DNA of 64,000 nucleotides from Platanthera guangdongensis (Eukaryota; Streptophyta; Magnoliopsida; Asparagales; Orchidaceae): positions 146,337,010 through 146,401,009 of the forward strand of contig CM077167.1 in the NCBI GenBank assembly GCA_039583875.1, written 5' to 3'. A program made the position numbers and the translations under genes. The notes below the pieces were generated by a model. That model was not told where the DNA came from, searched no databases, and worked only from the letters and a program-made list of their open reading frames with translations. Below, piece after piece: positions 53,790-62,450 of this stretch (its first letter is position 1; each line of letters begins with the position of its first letter).

Positions 53790-54658
53790 CGAGGACCATG
53801 CTTCGCTAGTTGATCGACCTGCTCATTCTCCTCCCGGGGCACGTGCTGGATGGAAAAAATTTGGAATGTGCTGATTACCCCCTTTACTTTGGCTAAGTAT
53901 AGTCGCAGGGTAGGCTCGCTCGCCTCGAACTCCTCATTGATCTGTGAAGCTACCACCATGGAGTCAGTAAGGACCTCCACGTCCAACACCCCCATCTCCC
54001 TGGCCAGGCACAGCCCTGCTATCACGGCCTCATACTCGGCCTGATTGTTAGTGATGGGAAAGTGCACCACCACCGTCTACTCAATTCTAGTCCCGTGGGG
54101 GCTCTCCAAGATCACCCTAACTCCTAGGGAATGCCTTCCCGAGGCGCCATCTACCTTTACCTTCCAAGGAGTCGGATGAGTGAGCTCTTCCTCCGCCACC
54201 TCAATCACATAATCGGCCAAGAAGTCGGCCATCGCTTGAGCTTTGATCGAGAGGCGGGGGACGAAGGAGATGTTGAATTCACTCAACTCCACTGACCACT
54301 TGGCCAGCCTGATATAATGCTCCACCCCCTCAAAGATGTTGCGGAGGGGATGGTCAGTCACTACTCGGATTGAGTGTGCCTGGAAGTAGGGCCGCAGCCT
54401 TCGGGCTGATACTATCAGGGCGAAGGCCAGCTTCTCCAAAATTCGATACCGGAGCTCGGCCTTCCTCAGGACCCGGCTCACATAATATATAGGGAGCTGC
54501 TTCTTCCCCTCCTCACGAACTAGGACAGAGCTCAAGGCCTCCGTCCCGACCCCGAGATACAAAAACAGGTCTTCCCCCTCGTTGGCCCTTGGAGCAACGG
54601 TGTCCGAATCAACGACATCTTGAGGGCCTGGAATGCCTCCGCGCACTCCTTGGTCCAC
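53790..54658 (-). pseudogene. Element B RNase H plus second, archaeal-type RNase H
   Basis: The first RNase H has YLGVGTEALSSVLVREE, LPIYYVSRVLRKAELRY and the RT-linked tail VTDHPLRNIFEGVEHYIRLAKW. It is followed directly by a second domain: WKVKVDGASGRHSLGVRVIL, NNQAEYEAVIAGLCLA, VEVLTDSMVVASQI and HVPREENEQVDQLAK. This carries the acids of an archaeal/plant-type RNase H. An in-frame stop (about 54074-54076) splits the second domain, and a frameshift near 54610 precedes the first. A second RNase H is characteristic of Tat-lineage elements. Confidence 0.85.
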
Positions 54659-55335
54659 TCGAATTTTTGACCCCCCCCCCCCCCCTCAGTGTTTTGAAGA
54701 AGGGCGAGCACTTCTCCCCAGCCCGTGAGAGGAACCTACTTAGCCCTGCCAGCTTCCCCGTCAGCTGCTGCACCTCCTCAGTATTTTGCGGCGACCCCAG
54801 CTCCATGATAGCCTTGACCTTATCAGGATTCGGCTCGACCCCTACAGGGGTGAGGAGGTTCCCCAAGAACTTTCCCATATTAGCCTCGAAGACACACTTC
54901 AGGGGTTCAACCGCATCTTGTACCTGCACAGGGTAGCAAAGGTCTCCTCTAAGTCCTGGAGGTGAGAGTCCATATCCTGACTCTTGATCATGAGATCATC
55001 CACGTACACCTCCAGGTTCATCCCCTTCTGTTCTTTGAAGACCCAATCCATCATCTTCTGGTAGGTCGTCTATGCGTTCTTCAGCCCAAAGGGCATCATT
55101 TTATTGCAGTAGCATCCATCCTACGTGATGAACGAGACATCTTTGATGTCCAGGGGTGCATCCTGATTTGATGATAACCTGAAAATGTATCTAAAAAACT
55201 CATTACAGAAAAACCAACGACTGATTCAACCAGCGCGTCGATCCGAGGCAAGGGATAACGGTCCTTAGGACAAGATTTATTAAGCAAGGAGAAGTCGATA
55301 CACATACGCCACCAGCCGTCTCCCTTTTTAACCAT
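54609..55335 (-). pseudogene. Element B reverse transcriptase
   Basis: The frame 55335-55096 has GWWRMCIDFSLLNKSCPKDRYPLPRID and FLDTFSGYHQIRMHP. A frameshift in the region 55140-55170 and stops (TAG near 55068, another near 54907-54910) follow. The YVDD box is intact at 54996-55007. The C-terminal part (54929-54609) has FLGNLLTPVGVEPNPDKVKAIMEL and LTGKLAGLSRFLSRAGEK. A C-run at 54667-54684 sits just before the RNase H frame. Not functional as it stands. Confidence 0.88.
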
Positions 55336-55350
55336 GACTACATTGGAGAC

Positions 55351-56282
55351 CTAGCCTGGGTATTGGATCTCGGACACGAAGCCGGCCTTGAGAGGTTTTG
55401 CCACCTCCTCTCTGATGGGCTCTGCCAGCTTGTCCGCGGTGGACCTCTTCTTTTGTTGGACGGGGCGTGTTCCCGGGTCCAAGTTGAGGCGGTGGCACGC
55501 CACATCTGCATCAACCCCCGGCATCTCTGCGGCGCTCCATGCGAAGATATCCACGTTCTTTTGGATGCACTCCAGCATCCTGCCCTGGGCCTTCTGGGTC
55601 AGCCCTTCACTGACGCGGACCTTCTCCACCCTTCCTTCTCGGGTGAGTACCTCCAGCTCCACCACCTCTTCCGCAGCCTCCAACCTTGACTGCTCTCCCC
55701 ATTCCTCAACATCCCTCTCCTCTGGGATGAGGACCTCCGCCTCCACCTCTTTTTCCACGGCCATCGCCGCAGCCAACTCCTCCTGATCTCCTCCTGTCAC
55801 CTCAACCTCGGTGCAGCTCTTCTCTTCCAGCTCCTCCCTGCCAACTTCCTGCTCTGCCTCCTCCATCCTCCGCTCTATCTCCTCGGCTCCCTCCTGCCAA
55901 GAGATGGAGCTCACGGCGGTGACGTAGCACTCTCGCGCCATCTTGGGGTCTCCCCTGACCCTGACCTGAATCCCCTCGGCACTGAACTTCAAATACTGAT
56001 GGAACGATGAGGGGACACGGCGGAAGGCACTGATGAGGGGCCTCCCGAAGATGGCATTGTAGCTGTTGGGGGCGTCCACGATTACTAACCTGCAGTTCCT
56101 GGACTACCCCCCCCCCCCCCCTGGGTAACATAGAGTCCTACACCTCCTTCGACCTCCTTGCTCTCCCCCGAAAATCCGAACAAAGGCCCATCCGATGCCA
56201 ACACCCTCTTCGCCTCCACCTTCATCGCGTCAAACGCCTTCTTAAAGACGACGTTGACGGAGCTTCCGTTGTCGACGAGGAT
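55351..56282 (-). pseudogene. Element B protease and pre-RT linker
   Basis: The protease active site reads ILVDNGSSVNVVF (Asp-Asn-Gly-Ser in place of Asp-Thr-Gly) just after a TAG near 56284. Frame breaks occur at the C-run 56106-56121. From 56079 the frame DAPNSYNAIFGRPLISAFRRV, GDPKMARECYV is typical of Tat-type elements, followed by a long Glu-rich linker, then CHRLNLDPGTRPVQQKKR, the segment that enters RT. Homopolymer C-runs here may be real or assembly noise. Confidence 0.85.
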
Positions 56283-57855
56283 CTAGGAAACGGTAAATTT
56301 TTTGATGGCTGTCTGGATGACCAGTGCATCACAAAAAGGATCCTCGTGATCCGTCATATCTCTCCTTAAGAAGGTGATCCTCTCTTCCGGGGGCGGGGTT
56401 TGGGATGTGGAGCCAACGGTCTGGTGATTCATGGTGTGGAGGATCGCCTTCCGGGAAGCCTCAACCCCCCCCCCCGGTGGATCACTCTGATCCCTTCTCG
56501 GGTCCCGACATCCAACCGGTCTTCGCAACGGTCCTCTGCCCGAGGCAGGACCTCCTCGATCCTCACTTCCTGTCACCCCTGTTGTTGCTACTGCTGCTCT
56601 CTATTTCCCCTCATTTCGAGGAACTCCGGGCATGTGGCTGTGGCGTGCCCTTCCTCCTGTTGGAAGTCGCAGTAGGGCAACTCCACCCTAATCTCTCTCC
56701 TCCTCCTCCTTGCTACTCTCCTCCTCTCCCCTATGGCTACGGCCATAGTCTCCTCTTGATCGGGGATTCGAGGCCTCTGGGCCTGCCTCCAGCCCGGGGG
56801 GTGGAATTGATCATGCCCCACCCCCCCCGGTGGTGGTCCCTTCCTTGGTACCCTCTCTGTGGTCCCTGCCCTTGCCACTCGGGCCTCCAGCCCAGCCGAC
56901 GGTCAAGCTCCTGACGCCCCCACCTAGGCTGCTGCTGCCCCTAGAGCTGCCTCTGCTCCCTCTGTCGGGGCTCGCCTCTCCTCTCATCATGTCCCCTTCC
57001 TCCCTTGGCTCCTTCTCTTCCTCTGTGACCCACCTGGCCAGCTTCCGGGAGAACTCCGGATTTGATGCCTCCCTTTCAACTTCTCTCACCGCCCTCTCCA
57101 TCAGCTCCTCGTAGGAGAGGGGGGAATCCTCTTCAACTCCATCCTGAAGAAACCCTGTTGTAGGCCCAGGGGGAAAGTCATCATCAAACTATAGCCCGGC
57201 ATCTCCTGGACCTGGGTGACCTCCTCCTGGAACCAGTCCACGTAGCTCCCCAGCGTCTCATTCACTCCCTACTTTATGTGGAACAGGGACTCCGACTCCT
57301 TCTTCCTCCTCTTCGAGGTAGTGAATCTCAGTATGAACCCCCAGCGTAGGTCCTCGAAGTAGTAGATGGAGCTGGCCGACAGCTGGTGAAACCACTCTCT
57401 CGCCATCTCCTTGAGGGTGATGGCGAAGAGTCGGCACTTGAACCCATACGACATCTACCGGATTGAGACCACGTCCTCAAACCACTGGACGTGTTGGATT
57501 GAGTCTCCCCTCCCGGTATAGTAGGACATCTCGGGTTCCCTGAGCCCCTCTGGAACTGGAGCTGAAGAGACCAACTCGCTGAAGGGGCTGCGTCCCCCTA
57601 CTGGGCGAGCTGGCGCGTCTCGCGGGCTTAGCCCGCCGAGCCAAACTCTTCCTGCCGAGCCGGGGAAGTGCTCGCACCCCCGGCCCTCCTCGGACACTTC
57701 CTTCCCAGCTTGCCTGTCGGGGGCGTCCTCACCCAGAGAGGGGCGGCTGCGATCTGTATTGCCGGAGTCGAGCACTCGGCCCGCGTACCGAGTGCAAACA
57801 TGACGAGACCTAGTACCTTGTTCCTGAAATCTTCAAACATCCCCACCGTGGCCAA
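56283..57855 (-). pseudogene. Element B gag
   Basis: It starts near 57855 (MATVGMFEDFRNKVLG). The frame 57775-57455 leads to the gag core, with an in-frame TAG near 57453-57457: LFAITLKEMAREWFHQLSASSI..FEDLRWGFILRF (57454-57269), another TAG, then GSYVDWFQEEVTQVQ. A Tat-type zinc finger YCDFQQEEGHATATC lies near 56625-56690; the second Cys/His position of the usual CX2(C/H) is not conserved. Several frameshifts. A Gly/Arg/Glu-rich spacer lies between the two. Confidence 0.85.
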
Positions 57856-57941
57856 AGGTGGGGGGGCGACGAGTTCGTCCTGTCAGTTCCCTGTCCTCCT
57901 GTCATCGAGCTCGCTGAAGCTTTTTTGTGCTGACCACGCTC

Positions 57942-57960
57942 CACGCTCACCGCACCAAAA
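57942..57960 (-). promoter_or_regulatory. Element B candidate primer-binding site
   Basis: Directly after the 5' LTR the minus strand reads TTTTGGTGCGGTGAGCG. It is not the initiator-Met type used by the other elements; I cannot name the tRNA with confidence. Confidence 0.4.
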
Positions 57961-58932
57961 TGTTGAAACCGAAAAACGATCTCTTGTGGAGTTCACCCTT
58001 GGGGAATGGGTGATCGCGCGCCTACTTCCCTCCTGCAAGCAAAATAACAAAGGAAAACAAAGACAACAACCGACCCAAGGGCTCGGCGGGGAGGACCCAC
58101 CACACACCCGGAAGACCTGAGAGCACTTCCCCTCCTTAGCCACAGGCCGAGCTAAGGCTACCTCAGAAAGAGCTAGGAGATCAAGGAGCAAGTGAATCTA
58201 AGATGCGTGTCTTCTGAGGTGCCCCTTGGGTCCTATTTATAGAATTCTGTAAATGACCTGCAAATAGCCAACTTCCGTTGTTTTGAACGGCTATGTGCAG
58301 CCCAACTTGGTCTGCCAATAGCGTAGCTCCGCTATTCCAACAAGCTATTCGCACTCATGGGGAGGGCATCCTGGTAATTTCACCTCGGGGCTTCTACTGG
58401 GCCCCATCACAGGGAAATGGAGGCCAGCTCTCCACTACTCTCTCTCCCCGCGAGAGGCGGGTGCGACCTGGCTCCTGCGGCTCGCCTACTCTTCTTGGGC
58501 GAGCGCGAGCCGGGCCACCGCGGCCCGCCAATCCTCTGCCGAGGCGGACCGGCGGCCATGTCGCGTATAGGGGAGCGGGCTGGCGGCCAGGCTTCCAACT
58601 GTAACCATGGGAGCCTGGGAGGAGGGCTCGCCAATCTGGACTCATCGAACCCATCCCTGAATACCAGTTCGATGAATGCCGACCGAAAAGCTCTGTTCGA
58701 CGAATGGCGACCCAAGCTCTGCTCGACGAATGGCGACCCAAACTCTGCTTGACGAATTCTGAGCGAGCGAGAGGGGTGAAGGGGCCAACTCGCATGGCTT
58801 GCCCGCCCAACCTGGGCGGGAGCGAGCTGGCCTCCTGCCGCCTGCCCCTCGCATGTTATTCTGGTGCAGGCCGGGCATCCTGGTCCGCTCGCCTTGCTTG
58901 GCGGACCCGCTCGGCGAACACGGGGTTGTACA
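57961..58932 (-). repeat. Element B 5' LTR (972 bp)
   Basis: On the minus strand it runs TGTACAACCCCG to GGTTTCAACA. It aligns with 5853-6823 with roughly 75 differences by eye. The minus-strand TATA box is at about 58230-58241 and the short tandem repeats at 58663-58760. Confidence 0.92.
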
Positions 58933-59158
58933 TCGACGATTCGTCGAAAGCGTGGAATGCGTTGAGTCTACTAAACGATTCGTTGAAAGCGTTGAGTTCG
59001 TTGAGTGGTATCGCCGCGTGATACCCACTATCACCACGCGATAGTCCCTTACTCAACGATTCTTCGAGTTTACTCAACACTTGAAAGCGTCGAGTGCGTT
59101 GAGTACTATCGCTATTGATAGCGATAGTAAGTTCTGTTTTCATTTTTGGGGTGTTACA
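58933..59158 (-). repeat. Element A 5' LTR, detached first part (begins with element B's right TSD)
   Basis: The sequence begins with the second copy of tcgac (58933-58937) and ends, read on the minus strand, with the LTR start TGTAACACCCCAAAAATG at 59158. It repeats motifs of the main LTR fragment (tatcgccgcgtgatacccactatc; CTATCGCTATTGATAGCGATAG at 59107-59128). The next bases, taact (59159-59163), should be element A's own TSD; its partner would be off the left edge. Confidence 0.8.
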
Positions 59159-59783
59159 TAACTCTTGTGGCAAAGAAACTCAAGACAATAAATTTTGAGT
59201 AGTTGATGTAAATTTCACCTTTTTTTTTTGAGCTTGCGGTCTGGTTTGTTTTTGTTAACCGCTCGAGCTATATAGATGTAAATTTTTTTTGAATATCAAA
59301 GAAAAGTACAAGTTTTACCTCGTTCCTTCTTCTTACTGCTTACTTGTAAGGATATGATTACTATAGATAATGCTGACTTGTGCTGTCTATATTGTTCTGT
59401 TCGCAAAAAGTATAATTTTGTGCAATGATATGTTTACGACAATGGGTGCATGAACTGCTCAACAACAGAAGATATGTGAAAAGAGTCTTTGCAGAATGTC
59501 TTGAAAGTGTATATTTTAAGCACTTGTCTAGCCGACCCGATCACGCGATTAATTCATAACACATTGAATAATAATCTCAATATGGAGCAAGCAATCCTCT
59601 GAAGTTTTAACTGTAAAATTACCACAATGTCAGAAGATAGTATGATTTAGCTAAGTGGTTAATCGTAATTGAGCCATGAGAATTTTAGGAGATAAATTCA
59701 AATCATGGTTGTAACCGGATTTTCCACAATATAATATCAATGCTGAATCAACTGTCGGATAAAGAAACCAAAATTTTAATACT
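59159..59783. other. Unannotated sequence between elements A and F
   Basis: A/T-rich, 0.6 kb, with stops in all frames. I see no gene, LTR end or known repeat. It may be the original host DNA or a very old element. Confidence 0.6.
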
Positions 59784-59788
59784 GTTAA
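59784..59788. other. Presumed target-site duplication of element F, left copy (gttaa)
   Basis: The five bases before the LTR; the right copy would be beyond the window. Confidence 0.5.
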
Positions 59789-61440
59789 TGTTAAAATTTG
59801 TGAAGTGGAAGTAATTGACGGGACAGGCCGGGCGGCCTGAGCGGACAGCGTCGGCGGACTGGGCGGACTGCTGTTATGCGGCCTGGTGGAAGGTCTAGTG
59901 GAAGCTGGCTGTTTTTCTAAGCGGGTTGTGCATACTATGACCGCGGCTTGGGCGGTCTGTTATCTGCGGATAGGGCGATGACTGGTTTAGCCAAGGAGCG
60001 GCCTGAGCGGATACAGGTTCGCGGTCTGGTGTACGTTGCTCAGTGGCCGTGTTGCAAGCTTGTGCTTACCGGCGGATTGTTTGCTATCCGCGGGAGGCTT
60101 GCGGACTGGCGTGTTCGCGATGTTCGCTGTTGCGGACTGGCCTTAGAGTTTGGCTGAGGTCTTGCCGAGCTCTGGTAGTACAGTACTGCTGTTGCTGTGG
60201 CGGACTGGTGTGTGGAGTCCGGCAGATGGTCATTGCGTTGGGCAGGCGTGTAAGTAGCTTGCGGACTGCTTTGCTTTGGCAGGATTTGGCGGTCTATGTT
60301 GCTTGATTGTTTGGCGGACGGATTTATGTCCGCCGAACTCGCGTTAGGCTTTTTGGTGTTTCTGGACTTGGTCACACTCTGTGACAAGAACAGGGTGTCG
60401 GCAGTATCCGCCAAGCCCGTTGTTGACAGGGCGGACTGCCTTTGGTCGTGGGCTTGTGGCGGATGGAGGCGTTGCTGTGGTGATATGCGGACTGCCTCTT
60501 GGTGTGCGGACAGTCACTGAAGGGGGATGCTGTCCTGCGGTGTTTGGAGGCTTTGCGGGCTGATGCCTTGTCAGCATAGCCTGGGCGGACTCTTGAGGGT
60601 TCGCCCAAAGGTGTCTTGCTCCTAGCGGGTTGATCCTTGGAACCGGCTAAGTTCTTGCGGACCCAGCGGACGGTGGTTTTGCTAGCGCGCGGGCTAGGGC
60701 GGTGTCTCTATCTCTAGGGCGGTGACCACACTCCTCACCTCGCCTATAAATAGGACCCCCCGGCACGTATACAGTAACTGAGTGAACAGTAAGTGGGGCT
60801 TTGGCAAATTGCTGCGGCCTGCGTTTTTCTGTCCGCGCGGGTTGAGTATAGCTGACGGTTTGATGTGTGCAGGTCGCGCGGTTAGCTTCAAGGAGCCAGG
60901 AGTTTGTCTTTGACTTCAGTCAGTGCTTGGAAGTGTGCGGACTCTGCGGTCTCAGCAGGTCGCTTTGCGGCTTGTCAGTTCTCTGCTTCAACGTTTGCAA
61001 GTTCCAATAACCTGTCCGCCAGGCACAGGCGGGTAGGCGGTCTGTTCATCAGTTCATCAGCAGTAGGCGAATAACGGTGTGTCCGCGCGGCCTCGCGGCT
61101 TCGGCGGACTCCATGTCTATTCGGCGGATTGCACCTTCAGCTCGGGCGGGTTCGGCGGACTTGGCGATTTCGGCGGTCTCGGCGGTCTCCAGTGCTGTCC
61201 GCCCGACTTGGTTTTTGTGCTTTCTGTTGTAGCTTGTATACTTGCGAAATCAAGTCTCGCTATGTATACCTCGCCTTGTAAAGAAGATTAATGAATATAA
61301 GATCTGCTTGTTTTTCCATGTGCTATGTGTGTTGAGCTTGCTCCCTGGGTTTCCGCTAGATCAAAGTGTGAATTGGGTAGTGCCGAAGATATTAATTTAG
61401 TTTTGGGCTATTTTGCTGACCACTTTGAGAAAATTTAACA
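59789..61440 (+). repeat. Element F 5' LTR (1652 bp)
   Basis: It runs TGTTAAAATTTGTG to GAGAAAATTTAACA, with matching ends to solo LTR E. Much of it (59820-61210) is dense in GCGGAC/GCGGTC motifs. TATAAATAG lies at 60745-60753. Short ORFs across it are shadows. Confidence 0.93.
60745..60753 (+). promoter_or_regulatory. Element F LTR TATA box
   Basis: TATAAATAG in a CTCGCCTATAAATAG context that is also present in solo LTR E (minus strand, 21604-21612). Confidence 0.7.
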
Positions 61441-61458
61441 TGGTATCAGAGGGAGGTT
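61441..61458 (+). promoter_or_regulatory. Element F primer-binding site
   Basis: TGGTATCAGAG follows the LTR with no gap, then GGAGGTT as in C and D1. A non-coding leader runs to 61607. Confidence 0.9.
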
Positions 61459-61607
61459 AAGTTGCTTGAGAGGTCTTCAACCAGTGTTGTTACTCTGTGC
61501 TTGAGTGGTGATCAACCTGTGTTTGTGCTCTGTTCTTCTAAAGGCTTAACCAAGCGGTTGTTGCACTGGAAGGGAGCTATGCAAGAGGTCTTGGTATTGA
61601 ACTCTTA

Positions 61608-62450
61608 ATGCCGACTAACTTCAAGAAGTGGAAGTCATGCATGAAGAGTTATCTTCTTGGTGAGGAACTATGGGAAGTCGTCGGTGGTGACGACAGAAAG
61701 GAAGTTACTGCTGCGTTTGGTACTGCTGAGCAGGTTATGCTCTGGAGAAAAACAAATGCTAAGGCGGAGTTTATTCTCAAGAGGGCCGTGTCACCAAAAC
61801 TGTTTGATCACATCATTGGATGTGAGTCGGCTGTTGATATTTGGACAACCATTGATGAGTTGTTCAATAGGAAGAATGTGGCGCGACTTCAGTTCCGGGA
61901 GAATGAGTTGGCCAGGAGAACTCAAGGAGACCTTACCGTCTCTTAGTACTTCCTGAAGATGAAGAGCTTGTGTGCTGAGTTGTCGGCACTTGATTCTGAT
62001 GAGCCTATCTCTGAGGCTAAGTTGAAAAGGCACATAATCCGCGGCTTGCGGAAGGAGTATGTTGCCTCTGTGACATCTGTTCAAGGTTGGGCTACTCAGC
62101 CGTCTCTGTTGGAGCTTGAGAACCTGCTTGCCTCACAGGAGAGCTTGGAAAGGCAGATGGCTGGAGTTAATATCAATCAGGAAGGCAGTGAAGCTCTCTT
62201 CTCAGGCAAGAAGAAGAATGGATGGGAAGGGAAGAAGAAGAAGCAGGTCGCTGGTGAGAAGGAGCCTTCAACTTCATATCAGTCGGAGAGGAGCAATGAT
62301 CCTAAGGACTGGAAGAAGAACTTGAAGTGCTATCGGTGTCACCAGCAAGGGCACTTCAAGCGGGACTGCAAGGTCAAGCTGCAGCCTAGGCATGCTGCAG
62401 GAAAGGAGGAAGCTTGCTCGAGGAGTGAGGAAGCAGAATAGGGCGGAGCT
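61608..62450 (+). pseudogene. Element F gag
   Basis: It starts at ATG 61608 (MPTNFKKWKSCMKSYL), with the copia gag fold (TTIDELFNRKNVARLQFRENEL). An in-frame TAG (61944-61946) replaces a probable Gln before YFLKMKSLCAELSAL. It continues with LERQMAGVNI, a Lys-rich stretch and a CCHC knuckle (CYRCHQQGHFKRDC, 62329-62370). A second TAG is at 62439-62441. No frameshift. Confidence 0.88.

Larger units (their letters stand above)
5853..58932 (-). mobile_element. Element B: Ty3/gypsy retrotransposon (Tat-like) with four later insertions inside it
   Basis: Two homologous LTRs (5853-6823 and 57961-58932) in the same orientation, flanked by identical 5-bp TSDs (tcgac), bound one element. Its 5' LTR is on the right. 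After removal of elements C, D1, D2 and solo LTR E, about 12-13 kb of B remains. On the minus strand the order is 5' LTR, gag, protease, RT, RNase H, a second (archaeal-type) RNase H, integrase, a tandem array, two antisense units, 3' LTR. The dual RNase H, the YCxF..GHxTxxC gag knuckle and the antisense accessory ORF are hallmarks of the Tat lineage. LTR divergence of roughly 7-8% by eye makes it older than the elements inside it. Its coding regions are broken by frameshifts and stops. Confidence 0.9.
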
